DNA from: Stichopus chloronotus
Lineage: Eukaryota; Echinodermata; Holothuroidea; Aspidochirotida; Stichopodidae
Direction of reading: 5' to 3'
Assembly: GCA_021234535.1 (NCBI GenBank)
Contig: CM037848.1
Coordinates: 14,215,444 to 14,279,443, forward strand
Length of the DNA: 64,000 nucleotides
Every line of letters begins with the position of its first letter. Position 1 is the stretch's first letter. A model generated the notes under the pieces. The model searched no databases. It was not told where the DNA came from and saw only the letters and a program-made list of their open reading frames with translations. The translations under genes were made by a program, and so were the position numbers. Below, piece by piece: positions 26,101 to 40,460 of the stretch.

Positions 26101-29100
26101 GGCAACTTTCTCAAATTGGAAACAAAATATATCAAAATTAGGAAGCTACATTAAGCAATAATTTAAGTAAGTTCTAACAACTATGTGGTTGGCTCTTTCT
26201 AAGGCACATATTTCAAATGAAACTTCATAGATATGTCAATAGGATATAAGGCTTTATCACCATCAACATACACACATTATCTGTGCACCACCTTTCATGA
26301 TTTGCAGCACAGTGTACATCTCACTCTGAAAATGAAATAACCACCAGGGAAAGGACATTCATAAAAATTTTAAAGAAAGCAGTGATAGAAGCTGTTCAGT
26401 GGAAAATTTTGTTCCTGAAATACCATGTAAGTTTTTTTTCAAGTCTCAGGGTACCTCAATAAAACTGCTTTTATAACCAAGCATCTCTTTACAGCTTGGT
26501 GAATGCATATTTGTTCATCTTCAGTAGATTAATCTGTCTACTTGCATGCCCTACAGAACGGTCTTTACATCTTTCTCCTGTTTTGCTTTTTAACTACTGT
26601 CTCTTCCGTAAGGATACACTAATTGAAATTCATGGGGCTCTTAACCTTTTGAAGCTGGTTAATCACGTTGAAGTGCTCGCTGTGAGCTTCGGTTCTGTCA
26701 GGAGCATCTCAGAGGCTAGTGACGTGGATGCATTTTTAAGTAGTTGTTTGGAAATCCATCCGATCTGAGAGATTCAGGACCAAGCATTTTCCTTCTCCTG
26801 CTCAGAGATACGTCGTTATGTTAAAGTGAAATCTTCATGAATGCATGCTGTACTTCCTACATGTACGTTAAGGTTCTGAATATTTTATCACTGTGTGTGT
26901 GTGTTTGACAAATACAGTAGCTCTATTGCAAACAATTCTCAAAATTTGATGGAAAATTTGTGTCAACTTTTGTGTAAAGATGTCAAAAGGGAATAAACAC
27001 TGAGCTCACCTGACAATGTTTGTGATTTGTTTTAAGGTTGCTAATGTTTTATTGATCATTGAAAGTGCTGTTCTAAAACTATGGACTTAAATTGTTCAGA
27101 ACAAAAGCAAAATATTGCTTTATCATCCCTTCACCTTCTGGACATGTTTCCATGGAAAGTAGATGAAAGTATGTTTTTTGACTTTCTGCAAATTTGTGAG
27201 ATGGAAAGACTGCTTTAACTTGAATCTTTCAAGTGATTTTCAAGAGGTTGAGCAAAAGGAGGAGTACAAAGCACTGCACACTGGAGTCGACCTCCAGAGA
27301 CTCATGTCAGTACTTCCTCCATTTTTGGGGCAAATTTGTAAAAGGAAAGGGAAAAAATGCAAAAAGTAGGCTTGCGATTGCCGTTGATTGATTCCTCGGT
27401 AATTGGTATGTGCATCTGTAAGTACTATTGAATTATTGAGGAGTACTACATATGTTGTTTTCCTTCAAGAATTAGGATTCTTCAATCTCCTTCAAGTAGA
27501 TTTTTTTTTTAGTTTCTTGTGGGGAGCAGAAACGAGATATCCAGCACATGCAGTACTGTACATATGATTGTGGTCTCACCGGTGGGGGAATATTTCGGTA
27601 CGTTTTCCAGATGATCGGATGTGAAATTAGTCATCGAATCAGGTGATAGGAGAACTGCAATTGCAGTCAGAGAATAGGACTAGGCAGTTCAAAATGGTCG
27701 CCAGTTCAACTTTTGCAAATTTGTAGAGTTGGTCTATTTTCAAGAGAGGTCAGTTATTTATGCTGTGATGTCATTTTATGGGGGAGTAAGAAGGGGGTCC
27801 TTTAGAGGATCCTCTGGTTGTATAAATAGAAATAGAGATAGATAGTGGCAGTTGAACAACTGACGAAGAGCTGTTAAATTGTACTGTAGGAGTTAACGTA
27901 TCTGTTTCTTGTTTTATTTTCCAATATGTACTTATTTATAGCCACATGTATGCATCCTGAACGAAGTAGAGAACTAGGGAGTTCTACTCTTCAACAGATA
28001 TTTTGACATGTATACCTTCATGTAATTATGGGAAACAGTCATGAATTCTTCCTTCAGGGTGGGGGCACACACTCAAGAAATTTTGACTTTTTCATGTGTC
28101 AAAGAATTTTTGTCTAAAATCAAACCAATTCACAGCATCTTGCTCCTAATCTTTGTATTACACAGGTTATGTAGCTTATCCCATTTAGATAGACACGCGG
28201 CCTGTACTATACACAGTCTCTCTTACAACTGTACCGAACCTCCATTCACATTTAGCAAATATTTGTGTACCCAAGAAGCACAGTCCATAAAGACCATCTG
28301 ACGTGCATCTAGGGAAAAGCTGGGCAGCTTGCATTCAGAAGTTTCAACTGATTTGTTAGTGCTGCAAAGACAAATGAAAGGACTTACATCATAATATAAC
28401 AATCCTTCTCAATGGAAGGTATGTAGTTTAAATTGCAAGTATGACAGACTAGTATGTAACTTACGGTGCAGTTTTTGTTTAAAATAGATGAAAAAATGCT
28501 TGCCTCTCATGGAGAGAACAAACAGAGACTTACTCCTTTAAAGTAATGTTTTACCAAAGTCGTCCTGTGTTCTCTCCAGCAATAAAAAATAATAATTTAA
28601 TTTTTTTTTTTTCAAAAGAATGTGGCACATCCGAACAGCAAGAACATTGAAATTGAAATTTTGTTTAGTGCTACCATTGAAATGAGAGACTTGAGCAAAA
28701 AGTTTTTTTATTGAAGTCAGGTCTCTTTTTTTTCTTTTTTTTTTTTTTTTAAGTCAGGTCTCCCCTGTACTTGATGATCTTGGCATAATCACACCTTTGC
28801 AGCAAACTGAGAAAAACAGTTTTAGTAGGCTATTGTAAGCCTTTCATACTTATTCACAAGGTTTCTTTTGCGTTCTGTTGTACAGTTTCAGCTCTTTCAT
28901 AGATGTACTGTGCATAGTAATATATAGGCTTTGATTGTAACAGCATTTTAAAAGGCTACACTTTGCTTCTCCCTTTTTTTTTTTACACTCACTGTTTCAA
29001 AATAAAGTCCCGGCATGAATTCTCTTTGTCATGAGACATTATGGTGCTGTATTGTCACTGGGGCTCTTCATTTTATTTATTCACAAATCTGTCAGGGTAA

Positions 29101-29378
29101 CCACAATCCCATAACTCTTCAGGGGATCTTTCTTGAAAAAGATCTGTCGAGGTGACTCCATGGAATGATGGACACATGTCAACACCTTGCTCTCTACTCT
29201 TGACAGACATGACAGACATCTGACTCTCTTTTCCAAGACCAAATTCCTGTCTCTTGCTATAAATTTGTTTTCACAACATTCCAAACAACAGGTTGCAAAA
29301 TGCCATTGCAATAGTTAAAGATTGAATACCCCCTGTCTGTTAGGAATTTACAATGTTTACCGATAGATAGCAAAGGCA

Positions 29379-29394
29379 ATATATATATATATAC
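29379..29394 (+). repeat. (AT)n microsatellite
   Basis: Eight AT units, in non-coding DNA. Confidence 0.9.
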
Positions 29395-31128
29395 TGCAAG
29401 GCTTTGGAGGACAATAAATTAAAAACTACATAATAAAATTGTGTAGTTTTCTGAGAAGCTCTCATCTGACATTTGTTTACCAGATTTATCAGATTCTGAG
29501 GAAAGAAAATCTTTTGTATTAGTGTGACTGGGCAGACAACAGTACAAATGGAATGACAAAGAAAGACCAAGAAATTTAATCAAAATACTGTTATTCTTGG
29601 TGTACTTCGGTCAGGTCAATATTTTCATTTGCAAGTAACTGAAAACACAATCAGCTACTTGTTTGTCAGCCTAGTGTTAAGTATTTAAGTTAACTATTGC
29701 AATGGCATCTTGCAATGGAGCTTGTTCTGTTGTATTCTGAGTTCACACATGACCAAACACTGTACCAAGAACCATTTGACTGTGCCTGAAAGATAAGACC
29801 ATACATGCGTCTCTGATCACACTCAACTCGGGAGTTTAGGGGCTTTCTAAAACAAAATTCTGTGTGCACTTATTTCCCTAAACGATTCTTATCTGGGATA
29901 AAAAGTGTCATGTGAGATTGGTCAACAGTTGCATCTAGTATATTAACTAAGAAGCCTGCAAAATAGCCAGCACAAAGGATGTTATTACTCATGCATCAGT
30001 TCTGGCTGCGTTCGTACCACCGACGTCCTCGATTTATTGCTTGCATTCGGACTCGTTTTTCCCACAGATTGCATGCTATTAAAATTCAAGTAGGACATAT
30101 TATGTGGACATAATCATTGTTTACACGGAGCAGTAGCAAAATGTTCGTGTTTTTTTAAGCCAGTCATCACAATGTGAAGAATCACTCATACATATAGACA
30201 AAACTTTGGATCTTAGTTGAGACAGATCTGTGAATGTTTGCAGGTGCCTACAAGTGTATAAAATGGAAAACAGTACATACCACCACTTGCGTGACGGGTA
30301 ACCTGTCAGACTGTGCAATTTTTTGTGATCCAGTGTGCCATAGATCTGTATATTGATTCTCTGAGTCGAACAGGCCGGACCTGGAATTTGCATTTCACTG
30401 TGATAACCCATTTCTTTCCTTTCCTAGTAATATGTTTCCTTCTGTGAAACTTAAGACAACATCCTTGAAACTTTAGGATGCAATGAGAACTAGATCCCAT
30501 GCACAGTCCATCCTGAATGCGTGAGAGTCCAATAGTGTATGTTAAGACTTGTTTTCAAGACATATCCTCCACCTGACCAATAAAACAGAAAATATATCTC
30601 AGAATGATGAATATGGACCCTTGAAATAGGAATTTGTATGAATATGATTCAGAGAGTACGCAATACATGTGGCCCCTGGTCTACACTCCATTCATTTGAT
30701 TGGTGCATGCTTTCACTACCTGACAACGAATGTGTGAAAAGCATAAAAATCCTTCACTGACATTCACAGGTTAGCTTATAATAGTTCCTACATTTTTTGA
30801 AAGTACATTCCCACCCACATTTACCTTTTTTTTTTCTGCCAGCACCTTAATCATGTGTTCATTTCTGTGTTTGAGATGTACACCCCCCCTCCAGTAGTTC
30901 TCAATGAGTCAATTTCACCTCCGGGCGATTTGACAGTGATATCCCTCCTAAGTAAGGTTAATTAGTATAACGGTGTTGTATGATGTAGAAGACAGGCATT
31001 CTCAACTTTGCAGTGAGTGGTACACAGTCACTGGGACAGAGAGACACATGTACGTACACATGCAGCCCTATGAACAGTATGATGTTGACATTATTACTTG
31101 GTGTGACTAAGATGATGAAGAGTGACAG

Positions 31129-31207
31129 CTAGGCCTGCTTCTCCGTTGCGAGATAGTCAACAGGACCAGGAATCACTCCGGAAGAGAAGCGGCATTGGAA
31201 GACACAG
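31129..31207 (+). CDS. Candidate 79 nt internal exon
   Basis: A GC-richer segment between AGTGACAG (acceptor) and ACACAG|GTGCAAG (donor). It reads ARPASPLRDSQQDQESLRKR followed by SGIGRH, with split codons at both ends. The pyrimidine tract before the acceptor is poor. The peptide is low-complexity and hydrophilic, with no recognised family. It might be an upstream exon of the kinase gene or of another gene, or chance. Confidence 0.18.
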
Positions 31208-33819
31208 GTGCAAGCGTTCCTTAACTTCAGTCTCTACCGGTCTGACCGGATGTGTCAACCATAGGGCCATAATTATTTGTGACTGCTACAACAGTCATCG
31301 AATTATAGTTTTGATTGGCAGTTGATTTATCCCTGTTTCTTATTCACATTTCCTGGAAAGTCTCCTTAGAGTCAGTGAAATATGATTTGAGGCTCACAGA
31401 GTCCCTGTTCTCCCAACATATGGGTGTGATATGAATGCAAGAAACATAGCACGAATGGTCTTTCTCTGGGTCAAACTAGAATTGCCCTGAGTTCTTTGTG
31501 TGTACTGCACTATATCCTTCTACCTATATCTTATGCACACACTTGGGGTTACTTATGTGTGATTGAAAGACTGTTTATTTTGAAAAGTGAAAGGTTTATT
31601 GACTCCAAAGATTTATCAAGTTATCATACAGTGGTATCATATGTGGCAGTGTTGTGGTGAAAGACCATATGCAGTATTGAGAATAGTTGCTTGATTGCCA
31701 GATTGTTTTCGTGTAAGAAGTTGCTTTCCCATTGTCATACCCCCCATCTGCCCTTTTACTGCTTGTTATCATGTTTCATTTCCAATGTTCTTTTGTTTTA
31801 TCATAGAATGGCCATTTTGGAATTATGCCAGTAATTAATGGATCCTCTTTATACAATTATGTAGAAAGGTGTTCTTTCCGAGGAAAGTTTCAAATTCACT
31901 TAAGTCGTAACTTTGCGTTATATTCTGTACGTAATCTGCAGGCTTTTGTGTATTGAAACAATTTTCTGAACTTTTTGATCAGAAAATTTAGAAAATGCCC
32001 CAGCAGATTTGAGATCTCCTTGGGAGAATGATTAGACAAATTCAAAATGATGGTTTTATGGTCCTGCTTACTTGTCATTTTAATTTTTTACTTATAATCA
32101 TTACTGAAAAAACTGAAAAAAACCATGCTGCTCATCACAGCTGTGTTGAAAAGTGATTAACAATAAGTTATGAGAACTCAAATTTAAGACATCATCCAGG
32201 ACGGATGCCCTTTTAACAGAATTTCTTAAAAACATCTTAGTAGCTGATTTGTTTGCCATAAGCCTTTACATTTAAACAAAATATCAGCCAAAATCTGCAT
32301 TTAAACAGGAAAGAAAGGGGAGATGAGGAGATCAGTTCCATAAATTGTTTCCTCTGGAAAGTGAAAGCCGCTTTGATTTAGTCTTACGACTTCATCAGCT
32401 CGCATCTCGGCCAAATCCAGTAATGCCAGCTATCAGTTGCATCCAATTTTGAAAATGGTAGCATAGTCATAATTACCTTCCCACTCCACTTCCCTGCGAT
32501 TAAATTTAAGCTGCCCCAGAGAGTGTAATCTATACCTCGTCTGACTCATCACATATCACCCTATTGGTCGATCACCTACTTCTTTCTGCACAATTACGAC
32601 AGAAACTGGGATGGCACTTCAGCCCATTCCCTCGGTCACGTCGGAAAGTACAGAAACGATTGCAATGGCAAAAACATGAAAGGCAAAAAAAGAAAAAAAA
32701 AACGCCCTAAAAACTGAAAGGCTAAAAGAAATTCATAATAGAAGCTGCTTTAGGTTTGAGATTACTTTTGCCAAACTGAAACTGGTTCAGAGATATTTTA
32801 CAAAATTGTGTGATTAATATGCCACTGGGAAATCAATCTGCTACAGTACCATTTCAATCAGTTCAGCATCCTTTATAAACTTGATCACACTTATGTTTTT
32901 TGGTGACAGAACAAGTTATATGTAATACCACAAGCCTTTGGAGGAGTCTCATCGATGCAGTCGGTTCAATCGAGATGTCTCATCATTCTTTAATACAATC
33001 TATTTATTTTGAGGGTTTAATCTGGGCACTTCTGGTGTGAGATGGAGATACGCAGCTTTAATAGCTGAGAGATGCTAATGAAAATTCTAACCTGTTTGAA
33101 GAGACGAAATAGAGTTCATCGCAGTTCATAAACCACATCATCAACTAATCACCATCATTATCATCAAAGAGATTGAGTGGGGTGGGGTCATTATTGACTG
33201 TTGCATCATCATCATCTGTTCTAAAATCTGGAGAAGGCAAAAACAAAAATAATTGAACTAAAAAGAGATTTAGAAGAATTTGTCCAATGCTATCATTATC
33301 AGTGGATAGTCTACCATGTTTTTTGGGTGCGTTTCTTGTGCATACTTAGAGTGCAAAAAATGTGACCTGTGTAAAATTTTGGAGGACTATAAAGATGGTG
33401 TCATATCTGCTGTTGATACTTTTCTGTTGAGATAAACAAATTTGAATGGTTTCTTTTTACTTTTTTACCATATGTGTGTTGAAAACATTGCAATTTGAAA
33501 TGCGGAACACACAGTGAGGTAATGGTATCAATGTCAGTCACCCTCAGTTTGAACTTGGTAGAATAGAAGCGCTTGATAATGGAAGTGCCTGATAATACAA
33601 GAGAAAAGAGATGGTTTAGAATTTTCTGGGAACATTTTGTAAGATTTTGCTAAAGGTTCTCAGCCTTGAGTGATTCTTATGCATGCTAGTCAACTGTTCT
33701 CCTTTAAAGGAGTAAGTGCTACAGGTCAGCAGTTTCTGTCGACCGCCATGCTGATTTAACTCAACTTATTTATCTGCCACTAATTTCAGCAATCAGGGAA
33801 AGATGGAAATGTTTCTGTA

Positions 33820-34492
33820 TTAAAGTGATTGCGTGCATAGGCAAAAGTGAAAACATTGAAATTGCATCTCCAAAAGTTTGGTAATGCTTTTAATTACACC
33901 ATTCAGACAATCTGGGAAAATAAATAGGTTTCAGTTGGTTAATTTTGCCATATGATTTCAAATTCTTCTAATATAACGACAAAAAGTGTAGAATACGATA
34001 ATGTAACGGTTGACAGTTTTCGTTCAAAGCAACAGTGTGCTGCTTTGAGCAAGCCAATGGGAAGTAAACTAGTATTGAATATTCAGTTACCAACTCAGGA
34101 TCAGTGACGCCGCTGGCAAGGTTGTGTTCAGTTCATAGGTTATTTGTAAATACAGTGTTTCCTTTCACCAACTACTACGATTCCCGATACCTACCAAGGA
34201 GCGACGACTTGAGTAGTATGTTTTTGATGCCCTAGTGAGACCTGTACTGTTGCATATTCATTATGTTGGTGGTTACAGTAAGAACCGTTAATTTTCAAAT
34301 ATGAATTCTGTTTTTACTGATTTTATGCCAATCCCGTTGCTTTTCGAAGTAGTTACTGTCATTTTCCTTCATTGAAAGAGAGTCCGTTCATTTACAACCT
34401 CTCGTGTACATTTAAAAATAAGAATAAGTTAAGATCAAACATAATCTTTAATATCCTTTTGGTTTTTCTCAGTACACACGCAATCACCTTAA
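33820..34492 (+). mobile_element. MITE family 3, copy B, TTAA-flanked
   Basis: A 673 bp copy, homologous along its whole length to 15433-16135 but clearly diverged, with small indels. It is bounded by TTAA at 33820-33823 and 34489-34492. The left end AGTGATTGCGTG pairs with the right end CACGCAATCACC. No coding frame is kept between the two copies, so this is a non-autonomous element. Confidence 0.75.
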
Positions 34493-37400
34493 GTTTGTAA
34501 GATAGACACAAAATGTGTGCATCTGCTTATCAAAGTTTGATAGATGTATTGAATACAAATTAGTGGTCGTGAGTGTTGCAGAAAATTGTCCAAGATCGGT
34601 AGAGTTTTCGTGTCTTGAGAGTCACTAATGGATCTCTTTAAATGTTTCACGTTGCCAACCAAAGGGGTGTGACACCAAGTTTGACCAAAGGGTGGTTATA
34701 TCTATCGGGGAAATCTAGCTATTTCCAGAAGGAACAAATTAAACCAAGAGTTTTTCAGTTATTCATATTTAATGGGTTTAGGAATGGCTTGTTTGGGATC
34801 TGTTAAAAGGCATTATGGGTTCTGAGTGCAATACCCTTCATTACTTTAGCTATGAGAACAGTGAATACTGTGGTGTCATCTACACTATTTGAAATGATGA
34901 CAACTTGATTGAAGGAAGGGGGAAACATAGTTTTAATGTTTCAAATGAATCATAAAATTCCAGCTTTAAAAATATATATCATTAGGTAACCCTAGGCACC
35001 AGATAGATATTGATTTGACATTTAGGCGTTTTTTAGTTTACATTATACCTAATCTATCTCTGTAATTGATATAGTAAGGAGCCACTCACTGAGTGATGTC
35101 TCACCCTCAAAGAGTTTGATGTGACTCATGCCACGGTAGGTCTCTGAGGACTTCTCTTACCTTTGACAAACAAGTGAAGGTTCTTTTTATTTTTTTTCCA
35201 GAGCCAGGTAAATATATCATTCACCTTGACAATTACTTTAGTAGATTCATTTATTTTAACTGTGTGGTCTTGCAAAATATTCCCCCTGTGGATCTTCTCG
35301 CAATTAAAATTGTTTCATTTTATGTCGCACTTTCAGAGCCGAAGTTCAACTTTCTGTAACATCATCAAAGGGCTGTATAAAATTATGATATGCATTTATA
35401 AAGAAGGTATGTTGGTACTTTTGGCAACTCAGAGGTAAAGGTGCGTAATTGGGGAAGGCAGTGGCCTCTATTGAAGTTGCCGAAAGGTAGGTGACAGGGT
35501 TGGGAGAGTTGAACGATTCCCTTCAGGATTTGTAGGTGGTCCTCTGGAGAAGAAAGATGAGTTGAGTATCGTGGGGATTAAGTTTCCAGGACCACCCACG
35601 TACTATTTAGAGGCAGTGTTTCCATTTCTGAACAATGTACACCTGGAACACAAAGAAATAATCAATGCAGCTTTATTTTTGTGGTTTTTAATGTTTGTAA
35701 GAAGTGTTTAATTTTTGTCACAGACCAACTTGCTTCACTGCCTGTGTTGTTATTTTATCATTACCGTGTATAGACATAACAAGTAAAATGGAAGGTTGGG
35801 GGGATGGTGATGGACGTTTAATACAGATTGGTTTACTCATTACAACATTGAGTGAACTGAAGTTTTGTCTGTCTGATCATTGTGTAGTCGATCGACTCTT
35901 AGACTTTGAGGGAAACATTTTTTTGGAGAATGAGTTGCCTTTCCCTTCATGACAGTATGTTCTTTCAAATTTCAAGCTGTCCATCGACTGGACTGATTTT
36001 CTAGTGGTTGTCCCAAATCCAAAATTCGGACCTTGGTCCCAGAAGTTTATTTCAGAACGGGGTCCTGACATCGTCAGTATAGTGTATCCTAGTGCAAACA
36101 CAATGTTTCCCTGAAACTTTGGGGACCTTTCTTGTAGTGAAATCTCAGATCTTTCCAAAATTTTACTACTGTGTCTTTGCAAGGTGCAGAGTACTCGGTC
36201 AACCTAAAAATTTCAAAGTATGAAAAAGGATATATGAAAGTGTGTGCCCTGGGGTATTGATCGTAGGTATTTCGCTCTCTAGAGGCAAACTGGCAAATAT
36301 AAAGGGGAGGGATTTTCAATAAAGCCTATCATTTATGATTTCATTTTCGCAGCATTTTGCGACCATTACTTCATTTTCCCTTCGATCCCCACCTCTCGTC
36401 CTTCCGACAACCATAAGCTAGACCAGAGATATCACAGTGAGGTATCTGCTATCACAGAAGTACCACAGAGAGCATGACAAGTGTAATCAACTAATATCCG
36501 TGAAGTGTAAAAGGCCTATCAATTTCTTCCTAGATGTTATCATGCTGCTGTGGCAAAGATTGGCAACATAAAACCATCCTCATTTTACTCCTCAATTTTG
36601 TCCTGCAGGAGGCATTGATCAAGTCCAAAAGATAGATCAAGCTGTACATAATAAATCGGTCTATTGCATTATCTTTTCTTCTCCCTTCCTTGAGATTGAG
36701 GAGGGGCCCCTTCGAGACCTATAATGTTACAAATATCTCAAGAGTCAGGGAACCCATTCCATAGTGTTTACATTGACCTTAGCTGTTGATTACAAGTTTG
36801 CTCAGTCATAAAAGTTCATACCTCATGTATCTCCTTCTTCCATGGACTGGCTTTTAGGAGATGTTGCCAAGTGACAACTGTTGCTAGGTAACCACCAGAA
36901 CCAGCTGACAGGGGGCTCTGTAACCATAGTTTTCATCAGCACCATTCTCCTGTTATGTCATTTTCTCCTTATTTGCTGCATTCACTAAAACAGGGAAAAA
37001 AAAAAAAAACAGATCAATATTCTGAAGTAAGTAATTGTAAGGTGGAGCTGTCGTTCAGCTTTCAAAATACAAAGCACGGTGGTTTTTGCGGTCGTGGAAA
37101 TTCGATCACAGGCTGCCAGTTTTGATCCAGGTCCATCATTCAGTAAAAGAGGGCATCAGTGAAATACTGACCTGATAATTCTTTGGAGTAAATGTTTATT
37201 ATGAGTTGATCATGTTTCTTTCATAGAATTTTCTGTTTGTTGTTTAAGGCGTGCTGACTCGAACAACACACTTTTCCAACAGTCTGGCTGGCCCTGTATC
37301 CACATTAAACAGTACAGGTGATATATTTTGACTCTTTAGATGAATGAGTTGGAGTATTAGGTGTGCTGGCTAATAGGCACAGAAAGGTGTTCTGCTTTTA

Positions 37401-38899
37401 TATGTAAGAATTGTAAATTATTCACAATTAAGTAGGCTATGATCATTCTCATAAATTTCAATTTTAGAGATTGAAGCTAATACGTGTGGTTCAACCTGAA
37501 GAAATGTCCCACAAGAGATCTACTGTCATCTCAAGTAGTGCAAAATCATTTAAGTGTCCCCCTAATGTTGTTCATGGTACTGACTCTAGTGTCTCTCATT
37601 TATAACAATTCCTTGTAATTTCCTTGTAATTTAACTGTTAATTAGTCAACAGCACAGATGTACTCTATCCTCATCATGGTACCAGTTCATAGTATAGTTT
37701 AATTACCGCCCATCGCTAGGTATACCAGTGTAAATACCAAAAGAAATAGTACCCTCTTTGTGAAACCCGTGAAGGTTTTTTTTTTTTCACATCAATTCGT
37801 TACACCTTTAATATTCTTTAATTCAAATTAAAAGATAAAATAAAACAAAGTCAGTGCCACCTAACTTAAAAATATTCTAGGAAGCCTAATTGGAAATGAC
37901 AAAGACCGCAAGTTTCAGACTGAAATAGATTAGACAAGTCAAGTAGATAATGACTGTCAGCAATTATTGCGCACTTGAGGATTTAATAACTGATATTGTC
38001 ATGAAAATAATTATGCTTCATATTCCTATGTATTTAATCTTTGCAGTTAATGCCTGACAGTGGCCTGTCATAGACCACTGGTTCTTGTCAAACAAGATTA
38101 GGTGAGAAAATAGCTCCACGGTCAGAGCCTGGAATGATTCCATGGTCAGAGGAACAGGAGTATAAAGCAGGGGAAAACAATGAGAATAAAAAAAAAAATC
38201 AAAAGACACAAACATGTTTGTTTGAAACTGTCCACTGCTCAGGGTTGTTTTGATCAGACCTGGTGTTGAAAGACAGCTAGTCCTCAGAATAGTTTGCTGA
38301 AGTAATATAACTGTGTCATATCCTTTTGTGGACTTGCAACAAAAGGTGCCTTTTGTAACCCCTGAAGGTGATCAATAAAGCCCTTGGCCGTATCTATATA
38401 GTGGTTGGTTGGGGGAGCATCCACATCCAGGGTTTTCCCTAATGCTGTTTGCCTTCGAATCGGAGTGGAGGATAAGAACAGTCAAATGGAGGGAAGTTAA
38501 AATTAGGAAAGAAAGTGACATCAAATATTCATCGCAGAGGAGAATACCCATACCTCAAATATTTATTTTCAGACTACATCACGTGGACCTGCTAGCATAG
38601 TGTCAATTGTTTTTCTTCATTTTCCTGGAGACTCTAGTATTCTCTGTTGCTCTCCCTGAGAACCTCAATCCTTAATTTCTATGACTCATGGTCACCTCTT
38701 TGATAGTAACAGCATTTCAAGAGATTGTCAGACCTGTTTAAAGTTTGACTTGTGAATTATCTTGTACCTTCGGCTTCTCCATTCGTCTTCCGGGTTTTGT
38801 GACTGCACTGCTGTGTGTGGAAATTTGCCATACACAAAATTGTCTGCAAAACTGAATACAAAACACAAGAATGCTCACGGTTTGGAGGTTATGAGGGCA

Positions 38900-39080
38900 G
38901 GTTAGACCTTAGAGGGTGTGGTGCTAGAATTGATTTCGAAGACATTTAGAGCAGGGCTAAATGTATGCATTAGTGAAGCAAGGGGTGAGTATAGCCACTA
39001 GGGAATACCCACACCAGTGAGTTTTCAGGAATACACAATTTTTTTGGCAAAACTGAATACTTTGTTGCACACAGCATGCA
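38900..39080 (+). repeat. Dispersed repeat copy 1 (GAATACCCACACCAGT block)
   Basis: It contains GAGCAGGGCTAAATG, then GGAATACCCACACCAGTGAG, then GCAAAACTGAATACTTTG. The same order recurs at 46640-46730 and, more diverged, at 46855-46965, all on the plus strand. No termini could be defined. Confidence 0.5.
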
Positions 39081-40460
39081 ATAAACTATTTTAATAATGC
39101 TTTATGTAATTTGAGAACTAAACATCGGCGCAAGTCCAACTAACTGCCATGTGGAATAAATTCTAGTCATAGGATTGACATTTTGAAAATTTGTTCCAAA
39201 TTTGTGCACCTTTGGAAAGCCTTCACCCCTCCAGTTCTGCTGTCCCCTACACCCTCCTAGCTACTTTAATGTCATTGCTCTCTAAGTAATTGTTAAAGCT
39301 GAGAAAATGCTTTGAGTGTTCCTATTTGATGGTCTTGTATTACAGAGAATTTCCATCACTTTGATGGTGACTGTATTATACGTTTTGATTTTATCATTAT
39401 TTTGTAACTATTTTGATAGGTTCAAACTATTTTCACAAACAAAAGGCAAATTACGGTGGAATAACGCCTTTGTTATTCACATGAATCGAACCTTTATCCA
39501 TAAGCATAACCCTTACAACAATGGGTGGTCGTCTAAAATCTCTGTTGTGCCAGTAATTTGTTTTATTTCCACTAATTTGTTCGGGGAGAATAGACAACCA
39601 TTCCAGTATTCAGCTTACTGTAAAACTGTCTGTCATATCAGTTTGACAATTTCCCTGACTTCATTTTGAAGGTTAAGCAGCTCCCCCTCCCCCATCATGC
39701 CAGGTTTGTTAAGTAACAAGTTTTACCTGACATAGATATTTGCTTTTGCTTTTCATCAGAGATTTACTCCTGTGGTTTTTAGTCTGCCTGTTCCTTGATC
39801 ATATTCACAAAGTAATGTGCAGACCAATTCCAAATATGACCAACAGTTCACAATCGACAGTACTCCAGGACCGCAGTTTATGCCGGGAATTTGTTTGTAT
39901 TGTAGTCCAGGGTGATCAACCAGGTAGCCCCCATTTTTGGAAGTTTCCTCACTACACAACAGTATACTCAGATCAATAGCTCCTTTGTCGCCTTTGTTAT
40001 TGGTTGCAAGTACAATAATTGGAGAAATACAATGAGTACCATACAGTGCAACTTCCATAAATTAGGGGTTTTGTATCTTTCAATTACACACGATGTAATA
40101 TCCTGTTGTATGATGTAATGGGTTATTCCCCCTTTTTGAGCATGCAGTACGTCAAGCTTTTACAGGTCTATCAAAGAGGGTAATTTCGGTATTCCTTAAA
40201 CAAGAGCAAATTCAGACTGACAATTTCTTTTATTTTGTGTAAGAAAATTGCACAGCCACAAGATTAGAGAAATACCACTTAAAATCTCTTAAGCTCCCTT
40301 GAGCATAAGAGCCGTCAATATGTTTAGTAGTTTCTTCTGTTTACACATACACCTTTTCATAATGAAAAATATGCACAAAACTGTGAACAGAAACTGTTAA
40401 TTGAGTGCACATGTGAGTCCTTACTGTACAGCCTTACTTTTTAATGAGTCCTCCTGAGCT

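Larger units (their letters stand above)
23104..33819. other. Mostly gene-free segment
   Basis: No named gene. It holds an (AT)n run at 29379, T-rich tracts near 28600-28760 with AAGTCAGGTCTC repeated on both sides (28714 and 28751), and the weak exon candidate at 31129. A protein-like frame near 27250-27340 (VEQKEEYKALHTGVDLQRLM) is unsupported. Confidence 0.5.

Noticed and set aside
28714..28762. AAGTCAGGTCTC on both sides of a T-rich tract, as a target-site duplication
   Set aside because: The intervening sequence is almost only T with no element structure; slippage duplication is simpler.
35877..36182. 101-codon minus-strand frame with charged composition
   Set aside because: No splice-site support, no recognised family, and overlapping frames on the other strand; length is ordinary for chance in 64 kb.
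39316..39669. 117-codon plus-strand frame
   Set aside because: No similarity recognised, AT-rich and hydrophobic; consistent with chance.
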